A DNA stretch of 49,458 nucleotides from a virus, in the IMG/VR virus record IMGVR_UViG_3300028027_000078, positions 1 to 49,458 of that record. One strand, given 5' to 3'. The translations under genes and the position numbers were made by a program. How positions within the stretch are numbered: position 1 is the stretch's first letter; each line of letters opens with the position of its first letter. Below the pieces are notes generated by a model that did not search any database, had not been told where the DNA came from, and worked only from the letters and a program-made list of their open reading frames with translations. This document shows positions 23,632 through 32,050 of this stretch, in pieces.

Positions 23632-24669
23632 ATGAGTTTATTTACAAACGCATCAGATATTAAGTTTAATGGTAACACACCATCTTTTGTTTATTTAAAT
23701 GGAAACATAATTTGGCCTACAGTTATAACGCCAATACCTACACAAAGTATTACACCAACTAATACTATGACACCAACCGGAACGTCAACCCCCACACCAA
23801 CACCAACTCAAACTCCAACTCAAACACCGACTAATACTGTCACATCTACACCAACAAATACGGTAACACCGACCAACACACCCACATCAAGTGTTACTCC
23901 AACAATTACTTTAACACAAACTAATACGGTAACACCGACAAATACTCCAACACCAAGTATAACAACATCTGTTACACCAACAAATACCATTACTCAAACA
24001 CCAACTCAAACACCAACTCAAACACCAACTCAAACACCAAGTGAAACTCCAACGATGACTCCTTCTGAAACGCCCACAATGACCCCATCAGAAACACCAA
24101 CCATGACACCAACTAATACAGTAACACCAACACCTAGTATTACACCTACCATTACTTTAACACCAACTATAACTCAAACACCAACAAATAGTCAAACTCC
24201 AACAATGACGCCAAGTCCAACATCGCCACCAATAACACTTGGTGATTGGTATTTAGTTGGTGATGAGGGGCTTTTTTCGGGGGGCACTGTACCTAATATA
24301 CTTGCGGGTGGTGATATGTTTTTTACATATGGAAACAACAATGACCAATCGGCTTTTACTGTAACATATAACCCAAATATTGTTGACTATTATAGTTGCA
24401 TTCGTTTTAATACCGAAAATAGTGCTAATGTTGAATATGCAACATTATTCCAAGGTTTTGCGGTTAATGGGGGCACAATGTCATTAACGCAAAATGGTAA
24501 TACCGCAAGATATTCATTTAATCCAGGTTTAAATCTGGTAATTGACCTTGGTCCATATATTCAAGTTACTTTTTCCAGTTTTGGGGGGGCTTATGGTATA
24601 ATACAAACACAACAGTCACCAGTTTCATTTGTAAAAAATGTACCAATAACTATAACACTAAGAGGATAA
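23632..24669 (+). CDS. Thr/Pro-repeat fibre or surface adhesin
   Basis: A 345-residue protein in three parts. Residues 1-35 form a short head ([20 protein letters not shown]). A ~170-residue mucin-like region of [18 protein letters not shown] units contains almost only Thr, Pro, Ser, Gln and Asn. A C-terminal ~140-residue globular beta domain begins near [16 protein letters not shown]. The repeat is an extended, rigid stalk and a good substrate for O-glycosylation, which is notable given three phage glycosyltransferases. The DNA repeat is imperfect but long, so length variation by slippage or recombination is likely. The tip domain may bind the receptor. Confidence 0.72.
   Translation: MSLFTNASDIKFNGNTPSFVYLNGNIIWPTVITPIPTQSITPTNTMTPTGTSTPTPTPTQTPTQTPTNTVTSTPTNTVTPTNTPTSSVTPTITLTQTNTVTPTNTPTPSITTSVTPTNTITQTPTQTPTQTPTQTPSETPTMTPSETPTMTPSETPTMTPTNTVTPTPSITPTITLTPTITQTPTNSQTPTMTPSPTSPPITLGDWYLVGDEGLFSGGTVPNILAGGDMFFTYGNNNDQSAFTVTYNPNIVDYYSCIRFNTENSANVEYATLFQGFAVNGGTMSLTQNGNTARYSFNPGLNLVIDLGPYIQVTFSSFGGAYGIIQTQQSPVSFVKNVPITITLRG
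23745..24235. repeat. Low-complexity ACACCAACT-type repeat
   Basis: About 490 bp of degenerate 6- to 12-nt direct repeats (ACACCAAC, ACTCAAACACCA, GAAACACCAACCATGAC) encode the Thr/Pro stalk. A perfect run of ACTCAAACACCA-type units at about 23992-24035 is the most repetitive part. It is coding, not CRISPR. Confidence 0.8.
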
Positions 24670-24692
24670 GAGACATAAAAAAATAATACAAA

Positions 24693-24700
24693 TATTTATT
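24693..24700 (+). promoter_or_regulatory. Putative late promoter element TATTTATT
   Basis: TATTTATT ends 5 nt before the ATG of the 122-residue Ig-like gene. Confidence 0.42.
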
Positions 24701-24705
24701 AAGCA

Positions 24706-25074
24706 ATGGAATTCTTTATAAGACAGGGTGCAAGTGACCCAATATTAAAAATGAGATTGATTGATGATGGAAAGAATGATAAGTCATCATTTAATGATAT
24801 GCTCGAAAGTGCGGACATCACATTTGAAATGTCTGACGTTAAAACAGGGGAACCTGTAATATTGAATAGTGATTGTTTAGTAACAACAAGAACAAAATTA
24901 TATAACCAAACAACCGAGGAATATTATATTACACATAGATTTACTGAAACCCAAACTTCAGAAATGGGTAAGTTTGAGGGTAAAATAACTATACAATTTT
25001 TAGATACAAACGGAAACCCAACAACAAAATTGATACTACCCGTTAAAGAAAAATTATACATCAACATTTTTTAA
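24706..25074 (+). CDS. Small Ig-like (BppU N-terminal-like) virion protein
   Basis: A 122-residue all-beta protein. MEFFIRQGASDPILKMRLID followed by ADITFEMSDVKTGEPVI fits the Ig-like fold at the N-terminus of baseplate upper proteins. The pattern is I-x-Q-G-x-x-x-P-I/L-x-x-x-L-x-D, then A-x-I-x-F-x-M-x-D. It is a whole protein here, without the long C-terminal part. It is last in the fibre gene run and has its own late-type element. It could be a fibre collar or capsid decoration. The structural fold is fairly likely; its location in the virion is not known. Confidence 0.65.
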   Translation: MEFFIRQGASDPILKMRLIDDGKNDKSSFNDMLESADITFEMSDVKTGEPVILNSDCLVTTRTKLYNQTTEEYYITHRFTETQTSEMGKFEGKITIQFLDTNGNPTTKLILPVKEKLYINIF

Positions 25075-25090
25075 TACCGATTTTAATTCT

Positions 25091-25133
25091 TATATTTACA
25101 GATGAAAACAAGGCAAACTACTGATTTTCAGTA
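25091..25133 (+). promoter_or_regulatory. Leader of DNA polymerase gene: weak host-type -7 box and hairpin
   Basis: TATATTTA at 25091-25098 has TTTT 20 nt upstream (25067-25070), a weak host-type match. The leader then contains a perfect 6-bp hairpin, TACTGA (25119-25124), loop TTT, TCAGTA (25128-25133), 32 nt before the polymerase ATG. T4 gp43 represses its own translation through an upstream hairpin, so this is a candidate operator. A 10-codon ATG frame (25102-25134) overlaps the hairpin. Confidence 0.35.
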
Positions 25134-25165
25134 AGCTAATACGTCACATTTAAAAAAATTATAAG

Positions 25166-28069
25166 ATGAAAGAAGTTATCTCTCAGGAAGTTATAGAAAA
25201 CTTCCTTAACGGTGGCGACCCCGAAGAGTTCATTGTCGGAGTCGAATACGACTACCCCACCAACACAATTTACAAAATTATTCAGGACCCCGAAAAGGGA
25301 AAAATTGTAAAATCAGATTCATTTACCCCGTTTATGTGGGTTGGTGATTTATCAGGTTTAGGTTTTTACAATAATTCAAAATCCATACAAAAAAAACGTA
25401 TGGGTGAATTTGGTATTCTAATTGAAAAATTAGATACTCATGGAGATGAACGACTTGAGTCGGGTATGAAATATTTGGTAAAAAGTCTTAAATCGTATAC
25501 CGATTTAATTTCATTTTTCAGAATGGGTGGTATTAATCCGTGGGATGAAAAATATAGACAACATTTTACGGTTTTATCACCGGTAGAACAATATCTTGTT
25601 CAAACGAAAAAAAGATTATTCAAAGGTATTGATGATTATGGTGGTGTTAATCGATTTGTATTTGATATTGAAACCACAGGCCTTGACCCTGAAACTTGTG
25701 TTATTATATTAATTGGAGTTAAAGATAATCGTGGTTTAAACGTAACAATTCCCGCCTTTGGGGAAGATGGAGAAAAAAAATGTATTGAAAGATTTTTCCA
25801 ATATATAAGGGACTTAAAACCGACAATCATTGCTGGTTACAACTCCGCATTTTTTGATTGGCCGTTCATATTAAAACGTGCACAAATTCTCGGTGTTGAT
25901 GTTGATGGAATGACTCAAATTTTTACGTCTCAAGGAATGAAAGAGAAAGAAGGGATGTTAAAATTGGCAAATGAAGTTGAACCATATAAACAACATATTA
26001 TTTGGGGGTTTAATATTATTGATATTGCACATTCAGTACGACGTGCTCAAGCAATCAATTCTGAAATTAAATCATGGGGTTTGAAATACATTACCACATA
26101 TTTGGAAAAAGAAAAACCTAATCGTGTATATGTTGAGGGTAGTAAAATTTCAAAGATATATCTTGATAATGAAAGTTATTATGTGAATCCAAAAACGGGT
26201 GGATATAAACAAATAGGTGAACCGGGTACTGAGGATTTATTAAAAAAATATCCAGGTAAATTTGAAATATGGCCAGGTAGAAAAATTGTAGAACAATATC
26301 TTGACGATGACTTGTATGAGACAATGGTTGTAGATGATTCATTCTCTCAATCCACATTCTTACTTTCAAAACTTGTACCTACAACATATGAAAGAATTGC
26401 CACCATGGGTACTGCAACGTTATGGAAAATTATCATGTTAGCATGGTCATATGAAAATAATTTAGCGGTTCCATCTAAAGATGAGAAACGAGCATTTACG
26501 GGAGGACTATCTCGTTTATTAAATGTTGGTTACGCAAAGAACATTGTGAAGTTTGACTACTCATCACTTTATCCATCTATTCAATTAGTATATGATGTGT
26601 TTCCCGCTTGTGATGTAATGGGTGTTCAGAAATCGATGTTAAAATATTTCCGTAACATTCGTATTAAGTACAAACACCTCGCCGGTGAATTAAAAGATAG
26701 TGACCCTGTTGCAGCGGAAATGTATGACCGTAAACAATTACCAATTAAGATTTTTATTAATGCTTATTTTGGTTCATTGTCGGCACCACACGTATTTCCT
26801 TGGGGGGAGATGGATTCAGGTGAAACTATCACTTGTATCGGTCGTCAATGTCTTCGTATGATGATTATGTTCTACATGCAAAAAGGTTATAAACCATTAG
26901 TGATGGATACGGATGGTGTGAACTTTGAAACTCCTGAAAGTGCAAAGGACGCTGTGTATGTTGGTAAAGGATTAAATGAATTAGTTAAAGAAGGTAAAGA
27001 ATATGTTGGCATTGAAGCACATACTGCAGAGTTCAACGATATATTCATGAGAGGTGAAATGGGACTTGATATTGACTACACGGCACCGGCTTGTATCAAT
27101 GTATCTCGTAAGAACTATATCATTAAATTAATGAAGAAGGGTAAAGAGAAAATTAAATTAACAGGTAATACAATTAAATCAAAAAAATTACAAACTTACA
27201 TTGTTGAATTCTTAGATGAGGGATTAAAATATTTGTTAAATGGTGACGGACATTCATTCGTGGAATTATATTATAACTACGTTGAGAAAATATACAATAA
27301 AGAAATACCATTATCAAAAATTGCAAATAAAGCTCGTGTTAAGCAATCTATTAATGAATATAAAAAACACGTACAAAAAACAACTAAGTCGGGTTCTTTA
27401 ATGTCAAGACAAGCACATATGGAACTAATCATTCAAAATGATTATCCTGCGGGTTTAGGTGATACGATTTATTATGTTAACAATGGTATAAAAAAATCAT
27501 CTGGTGATGTTGAAAGAAAAACTAGATGGACAAAAAAGGAGATGATTGAGTATGTTGAAAAAATGGGTGACGAGATGCCAAAAGATTATGCTATTATAAA
27601 CGTCAATTGTTATATGATTGACGAAAAGGAAATAACAAATAATCCAGATTTAAAAGGTGATTATAATGTTCCTCGTTATTTAAGTAATTTTAACAAACGT
27701 GTTGAACCTTTATTAGTTGCATTTAATCCAAACATTAGAGAAGATATCCTTATAGAAGATCCGAAGGATAGACAATATTTTACCAAATTACAATGTGAAC
27801 TTGTTAATGGTTATCCATTAAAAGAAAGTGGACAAGATAAATTTGATGAGGTAATGACACTTTCAGACAGTGAAGTTATTTTTTGGAATAGAGTAGGTCG
27901 TGACCCTTATTTTATGTATGTCGAAGATAGTTTAAAATTGGTTGACCAAAATTGGGTTGAACATAATAGAAAGGTATTGACATTACAAGCTGAAAGTACA
28001 ATCAGTAATGAAGATGAAATCATTGAACATAATGGACATGATTACGCATATCACGCAATAGAAGTTTAG
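25166..28069 (+). CDS. 43: Family B DNA polymerase (T4 gp43-like)
   Basis: A 967-residue replicative DNA polymerase with proofreading exonuclease. Exo I DIETTG lies at 167-172 and the Exo II region is AGYNSAFFDWPF. Polymerase motif A is FDYSSLYPS with Asp464, motif B is KIFINAYFGSL, and motif C is MDTDGVNFE with Asp581 and Asp583. The size is close to T4 gp43 (898 aa) with modest insertions. The gene stands alone between late fibre genes and the neck gene; clamp, loader and helicase genes are not in this window. Its stop shares TTAG with the stop of the convergent neck gene at 28066. Confidence 0.96.
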   Translation: MKEVISQEVIENFLNGGDPEEFIVGVEYDYPTNTIYKIIQDPEKGKIVKSDSFTPFMWVGDLSGLGFYNNSKSIQKKRMGEFGILIEKLDTHGDERLESGMKYLVKSLKSYTDLISFFRMGGINPWDEKYRQHFTVLSPVEQYLVQTKKRLFKGIDDYGGVNRFVFDIETTGLDPETCVIILIGVKDNRGLNVTIPAFGEDGEKKCIERFFQYIRDLKPTIIAGYNSAFFDWPFILKRAQILGVDVDGMTQIFTSQGMKEKEGMLKLANEVEPYKQHIIWGFNIIDIAHSVRRAQAINSEIKSWGLKYITTYLEKEKPNRVYVEGSKISKIYLDNESYYVNPKTGGYKQIGEPGTEDLLKKYPGKFEIWPGRKIVEQYLDDDLYETMVVDDSFSQSTFLLSKLVPTTYERIATMGTATLWKIIMLAWSYENNLAVPSKDEKRAFTGGLSRLLNVGYAKNIVKFDYSSLYPSIQLVYDVFPACDVMGVQKSMLKYFRNIRIKYKHLAGELKDSDPVAAEMYDRKQLPIKIFINAYFGSLSAPHVFPWGEMDSGETITCIGRQCLRMMIMFYMQKGYKPLVMDTDGVNFETPESAKDAVYVGKGLNELVKEGKEYVGIEAHTAEFNDIFMRGEMGLDIDYTAPACINVSRKNYIIKLMKKGKEKIKLTGNTIKSKKLQTYIVEFLDEGLKYLLNGDGHSFVELYYNYVEKIYNKEIPLSKIANKARVKQSINEYKKHVQKTTKSGSLMSRQAHMELIIQNDYPAGLGDTIYYVNNGIKKSSGDVERKTRWTKKEMIEYVEKMGDEMPKDYAIINVNCYMIDEKEITNNPDLKGDYNVPRYLSNFNKRVEPLLVAFNPNIREDILIEDPKDRQYFTKLQCELVNGYPLKESGQDKFDEVMTLSDSEVIFWNRVGRDPYFMYVEDSLKLVDQNWVEHNRKVLTLQAESTISNEDEIIEHNGHDYAYHAIEV

Positions 28070-29181
28070 ATTACGTTAAACGGACTTGGCATTGCTCTAA
28101 ACTTAAGTGCTTTATTTAAATTCTCCGCTTCTGAACCTTTTCTTTCAAGAATTTTTTCAGGGCGGAGTCTTTCTAATCTAGCCATAAGTTCTTCAACCAA
28201 TTTCATTCTCTCATCTTTACCTTCGGTAAGTAGAGAACTATAGTCTAATTTAACCGCACTATCGGGAACTTGTAAATCACCTGAGAATTTACCCCAAATA
28301 CGTCCTAACCCTTCTTTAGAATATCCGATTAGATATTTTCTTACCCAGTTTTGGGATGGTTTGTTTAACTTGTCCCATGTAAGTTCTTCAGTCATAACAT
28401 CTGAAGGTAATTTAATGACATCCTTGTTTTTTTGTAAACAAGTGTCTCTATCTGTGGTGTCATAATACCAATACCATACTTGGTAGTTTTTATTAGCGTT
28501 ATTACCAAAATCAAACTTACCTCCGGGTACATTATATAAATGAACTATTTTTTTACCTTCGGGACCTGCAGTAATTCTATATGTTAAATCTCCACCAATT
28601 ATTCTATTTTTTATACTTCTATCTTGCATTCTCAAAAGAAGGTCAAACGCTGGTAACATAAAATATGAACCAGATGAACCAACTTGAGCAAATCCACCAA
28701 CTCCACCAAATCCAACACCCCCAAGACCACCGAAACCACCTAAGAATGGGTCAACAATCGAATCCGTTAACTCGGCTCTTGTAAACCATAATAGTTCATT
28801 TATTTCACGACCTGCTGGTATTTCATATGTTTGTGTACCACCCGTAAGTGTAAAAAAATCTTTTTTCATTTCATTGTCACCACCAGCCTGTAAACCAACT
28901 ATTTTAGAATATGAATAGGTGTATTGTGTCTCATAATCTAAACTTCTTGTTGTAAATGCTCTTGAAAGGGATTGTGTATCAACATCTAACCCAGCCAATG
29001 CCGACCATTGAGATTCAATTAACCAATCACTAACGTATTGTTCGTATTCAGACAGGGAAAACTCTAAAAAGGTGTCCATTTGTTCTTCCGTAAGTTCAAT
29101 ACCACGAACTGGCATCCCTAATAGGTGAAAAACCTGTGTATATAATTTATCCTTTTCTGTTTGTGAAATAATTGTAGCCAT
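28066..29181 (-). CDS. 13: Neck protein (T4 gp13-like)
   Basis: A 371-residue protein from the preferred start at 29181 (MATIISQ). A longer frame to 29208 exists, but its extra nine codons contain the TATTTATA element, so the shorter start is favoured. The first 60 residues (KLYTQVFHLLGMPVRGIELT, EEQMDTFLEFSLSEYEQYVS) match the gp13 neck family as I recall it, and are followed by a DWLIESQW helix. A Gly-rich loop (FLGGFGGLGGVGFGGVGGFA) at about 145-170 is an insertion. The C-terminal half includes TWDKLNKPSQNWVRKYLIGY, another neck signature. gp13 with gp14 closes the filled head. Here it is separated from gp14/15 and on the opposite strand. Confidence 0.62.
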   Translation of the reverse strand: MATIISQTEKDKLYTQVFHLLGMPVRGIELTEEQMDTFLEFSLSEYEQYVSDWLIESQWSALAGLDVDTQSLSRAFTTRSLDYETQYTYSYSKIVGLQAGGDNEMKKDFFTLTGGTQTYEIPAGREINELLWFTRAELTDSIVDPFLGGFGGLGGVGFGGVGGFAQVGSSGSYFMLPAFDLLLRMQDRSIKNRIIGGDLTYRITAGPEGKKIVHLYNVPGGKFDFGNNANKNYQVWYWYYDTTDRDTCLQKNKDVIKLPSDVMTEELTWDKLNKPSQNWVRKYLIGYSKEGLGRIWGKFSGDLQVPDSAVKLDYSSLLTEGKDERMKLVEELMARLERLRPEKILERKGSEAENLNKALKFRAMPSPFNVI

Positions 29182-29183
29182 AA

Positions 29184-29215
29184 TTTGGTATATTCTTATA
29201 AATATCATATATTTG
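29184..29215 (+). promoter_or_regulatory. Host-type (Bacteroidota) promoter for the putative nuclease gene
   Basis: TTTG at 29184-29187, a 20-nt spacer and TATATTTG at 29208-29215 are a full match to the Bacteroidota housekeeping consensus. The box ends 4 nt before the ATG at 29220, which predicts a leaderless message. It overlaps the divergent late element of the neck gene. Confidence 0.62.
29197..29204 (-). promoter_or_regulatory. Putative late promoter element TATTTATA
   Basis: Minus-strand TATTTATA lies 15 nt before the gp13-like ATG at 29181. It sits inside the longer alternative reading frame and so argues for the shorter start. Confidence 0.5.
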
Positions 29216-29219
29216 TATT

Positions 29220-30071
29220 ATGATTACAGAACTATATTATACCGAAGAACAAACTAAAGATTTCTCAACCATTATTTCCATCAAAGAAATAAAAAGAACA
29301 ATAATTGTTGAGTTGGGTGAGATTGCATTTAAAAAATGGGATCCTTTAAATAGATGGGGTAAAGGTGAAATTAATGGTAGAGAAGTTTGGGGGGTTATGG
29401 ATTATGACCAAAATGGTGATTTATATTGGTCACATTTTAATCGTTTAAACACAAATAGAACGGGATTAACACATTTGAAAAATAAAATAAATCAATTATT
29501 AATTGAAAAAGGTATAGATGATAGTATAACATTTAAAGAAAATTTTCATTTAGATTATAAAGATTCTTTCAATCCTGTTAAAAAAATGTTAAGGTATACT
29601 AATCAATTTAGTAATATTCTTTTTGACGAGGAATCAGATTTTTATAAAGAATTAATTTATTTAATGATTGATACTTGGAATAGGGGTAAATCACATACTC
29701 AACATTTTACAACGAATTATAAAAAATACATTCCTGAGGCGACGGGTATTGAATTTAACGATGATAAACCTGGTGACGTTAATGATATGTTGGACGGTAT
29801 TGATTGTGTTTTATTATTCAATGAAAAAAGACGTACAGTCCAAGTTAAGGGCGTCGTAAGATGTGTATTAATTGGTGACTATTATAATATCAATGTAAGT
29901 ATGGTTTTAGAAAAATACAAAAACATAAATGCATTTGTATTTTATAATTCAGGAGATAATCACGTGTATATTTTTAAAAACGACATAACAAAAATAAACT
30001 CAACAATTCAAGACGGAACACCGGTATTTTTATTCCCAAAAGAATTGTTATATAAAAAAGAACAGAAATGA
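29220..30071 (+). CDS. Putative PD-(D/E)XK nuclease-fold protein
   Basis: A 283-residue protein. The C-terminal half has the restriction-endonuclease-like core: DMLDGIDCVLLFNEKRRTVQ with Asp192/Asp195, then QVK at 208-210 (D...QxK, a common variant of D...ExK). A strand NINAFVFYNSGDNHVYIFKN follows, which is typical for the late core strands. A conserved Lys/Glu helix (FYKELIYLMIDTWNR) precedes it. The N-terminal half is mixed and unrecognised. No cleavage target can be read. It has a consensus host-type promoter and overlaps the next gene by 4 nt. It may degrade host DNA, process phage DNA, or act in exclusion. Fold call moderate, activity unproven. Confidence 0.6.
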   Translation: MITELYYTEEQTKDFSTIISIKEIKRTIIVELGEIAFKKWDPLNRWGKGEINGREVWGVMDYDQNGDLYWSHFNRLNTNRTGLTHLKNKINQLLIEKGIDDSITFKENFHLDYKDSFNPVKKMLRYTNQFSNILFDEESDFYKELIYLMIDTWNRGKSHTQHFTTNYKKYIPEATGIEFNDDKPGDVNDMLDGIDCVLLFNEKRRTVQVKGVVRCVLIGDYYNINVSMVLEKYKNINAFVFYNSGDNHVYIFKNDITKINSTIQDGTPVFLFPKELLYKKEQK

Positions 30072-30271
30072 CAGATAAATTAAATCAATTATTTCAAGTA
30101 TGTGGAATCAATGATTTTGAATTTACATATCAAAAAGAAGGTGATAAAAATTTTATTACCCATTCATTAAATCCTAATAAAATTTTAGTAAACATTTCAG
30201 ATATTGAAGATGTGGAATTAGAAAAATTATTAGACGATAAAATTAAAGAATTAAAAGAGTTGTTTAAGTAA
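30068..30271 (+). CDS. Small protein co-transcribed with the putative nuclease
   Basis: A 67-residue acidic protein with a beta-like first half (FEFTYQKEGDKNFITHSLNP, KILVNISDIED) and a C-terminal helix (EDVELEKLLDDKIKELKELF). It starts in a 4-nt ATGA overlap with the nuclease-like gene, which suggests coupled translation and perhaps a subunit or inhibitor role. Its last 21 nt overlap the end of the convergent SNF2 helicase gene. No family is recognised. Confidence 0.6.
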   Translation: MTDKLNQLFQVCGINDFEFTYQKEGDKNFITHSLNPNKILVNISDIEDVELEKLLDDKIKELKELFK

Positions 30272-32002
30272 GTCTTTACTAAAGGATTCTGAATATTCCC
30301 CGTCACCCATTACTTGGTCAATGACACCCTTTTTCTTTTGTAATATATTGTAAATGATTTTCTCAACGGTGTTCTCAAATACAGGATAGTATACGAGAAC
30401 ACTATTTTTTTGTCCATATCTGTAAGCTCTATCTTCACCTTGTGAATGATCCGCGGGAACAAATGATAAGTCATTCATAATAACAACTTCCGCGGCGGTT
30501 AATGTAATACCAACTCCAGCCGCTTTAATGTTACCGATGAATACTTTTATTTTATCATCATTTTGAAATCTATCAACATTTTCTTGACGTTTGTCTTTAT
30601 TCATACGTCCATCAAGAGTTACTGAATTCTTTTTATATTTTTCGTGTAATATATCAAGACTCATGGTAAAGTTGGTTAATACAATTACCTTCTTCCCTTG
30701 TTCCAAACATTTATCAATTAATTCACAAGTATATGGAATCTTTTCATACGCGATAAGTTGACGGATTTTCATTAAACGATTTAACGTTACAGTTATTGTC
30801 TCATCATTTTTCTTATCATTACTAATACGTGTAAATTCTTCTAACTCCTCATCATACATTTTACTACTTAATTCCACAAACACAGGAGTTACTATTTTTT
30901 CAGGTAAATCAAGAATATCGGTTTTCATTCTTCGTAAAACAAGATTTTTTGTTCGTTCACGAAGTTCATCTAAATTACTTGCACCGCTTGTATTCCATAC
31001 TTTACGATTACCAACATTGAATTGATAACCTTTACAATATCTACGAACATATGATTGCCAATTTAATGTTAGGGGTGACTCAACAATCTTTAATAAGTTA
31101 AAGTAGTTGATTGGTCTTGATGTCATAGGGGTACCTGTTAATAACCAAACTTTTGGTATTGTTTCAAGTACATCATTTAATAAACGAGTTCTGTTTGCGG
31201 TGGCGTTTGAAATGTAGTGAGCCTCATCTACGATTGCCAAGTCAAAATTGGCATTAACCAGAAGTTTATAATCGTCGCTATCCTCACTCTTGTCTGTAGT
31301 GTGGTAGTTCTTAATAATATCATAGTTAATAATGTAGAAATCAAAAGTAGAACCCCATTTACGTCCTTCGACAATTAAAACTTTTCTATCTGAATAGTTT
31401 CTTATTTCCCTCTCCCAATTTATTTTTAAAGAAGCGGGACATACTATAAGTATCTTTCTTGCTTTACTTTCTAATGAAGCGATAACCGCAGATGTTGTTT
31501 TACCTAAACCCATATCATCTGCTAAAATAAATTTATCATTAGCCAATAATTTTTCCACCGCAATTTTTTGATGGTCCATTGGTGGACGAGTACTATATTT
31601 TGAGTAATCAATAATACGGTCAAGTTTTTTTTCTTCTTGGACAACTGCAGCCTTTGGTAACCACATTGCACTTAATTGGTCAACTTCTAAAACTTTGCCC
31701 CATATATGAAATGCTTTATCCGATTCACATAATAACTTTTCACACCATATCTTAGTAGGTGGAGTTGTTAATAATCTTTCCTCCATTATCTTTTCACCAA
31801 AAGTACTCACAATGTTAATGTGTTTTCTGGCAATTTTTGGTGTTACCTCATGGTACTTCTGTACATACTCACATTGAGGTCTTGTTAATTTAAAATTCTT
31901 AACATCTATAAATTTCCTTTTCCAATCTAATAATTGATTATTAGAACCTTCATATGTTGAAAGTATATTTCTAGCCTCAATTTCGGGAATCTTTGTTTCC
32001 AT
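30251..32002 (-). CDS. SNF2-family DNA helicase/translocase
   Basis: A 583-residue superfamily 2 ATPase of the SNF2 type (SMARCAL1/RapA-like layout). Motif I is DDMGLGKTT at 162-170, Ia PASLKINWEREI, motif II DEAH at 259-262, and motif III WLLTGTPMTSRP. C-terminal lobe motifs are KVIVLTNFTMSLDILHEKYK, AAGVGITLTAA, and motif VI QGEDRAYRYGQ, which contains the arginine fingers. An N-terminal ~125-residue region is unassigned. It would translocate on duplex DNA, perhaps in recombination-dependent replication or fork remodelling like T4 UvsW or Dda, though it is not a close UvsW match. A host-type promoter precedes it. Confidence 0.9.
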   Translation of the reverse strand: METKIPEIEARNILSTYEGSNNQLLDWKRKFIDVKNFKLTRPQCEYVQKYHEVTPKIARKHINIVSTFGEKIMEERLLTTPPTKIWCEKLLCESDKAFHIWGKVLEVDQLSAMWLPKAAVVQEEKKLDRIIDYSKYSTRPPMDHQKIAVEKLLANDKFILADDMGLGKTTSAVIASLESKARKILIVCPASLKINWEREIRNYSDRKVLIVEGRKWGSTFDFYIINYDIIKNYHTTDKSEDSDDYKLLVNANFDLAIVDEAHYISNATANRTRLLNDVLETIPKVWLLTGTPMTSRPINYFNLLKIVESPLTLNWQSYVRRYCKGYQFNVGNRKVWNTSGASNLDELRERTKNLVLRRMKTDILDLPEKIVTPVFVELSSKMYDEELEEFTRISNDKKNDETITVTLNRLMKIRQLIAYEKIPYTCELIDKCLEQGKKVIVLTNFTMSLDILHEKYKKNSVTLDGRMNKDKRQENVDRFQNDDKIKVFIGNIKAAGVGITLTAAEVVIMNDLSFVPADHSQGEDRAYRYGQKNSVLVYYPVFENTVEKIIYNILQKKKGVIDQVMGDGEYSESFSKDLLKQLF

Positions 32003-32005
32003 ATT

Positions 32006-32036
32006 AAAATATAAATAATTAGAACGTAAGATTAAA
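32006..32036 (-). promoter_or_regulatory. Host-type promoter for the SNF2 helicase gene
   Basis: On the minus strand, TTTA (32033-32036), a 19-nt spacer and TATATTTT (32006-32013) approximate the Bacteroidota consensus. The box ends 3 nt before the ATG. TATTTATA overlaps it at 32010-32017, so the promoter class is ambiguous. Confidence 0.4.
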
Positions 32037-32037
32037 C

Positions 32038-32045
32038 TATTTATT
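32038..32045 (+). promoter_or_regulatory. Putative late promoter element TATTTATT
   Basis: TATTTATT ends 5 nt before the ATG of the gp14-like gene, in the divergent gap with the helicase gene. Confidence 0.42.
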
Positions 32046-32050
32046 AAGAT

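Noticed and set aside
23745-24235. Possible CRISPR or minisatellite array
   Set aside because: Units are 6-12 nt, have no unique spacers, and stay in one reading frame encoding Thr/Pro residues.
25102-25134. Ten-codon ATG frame before DNA polymerase
   Set aside because: Too short to call as a gene; kept only as part of the leader description.
28066-29208. Longer start (29208) for the gp13-like gene
   Set aside because: The added nine codons contain TATTTATA and give an atypical Ile/Tyr-rich N-terminus; ATG at 29181 fits the family and promoter better.
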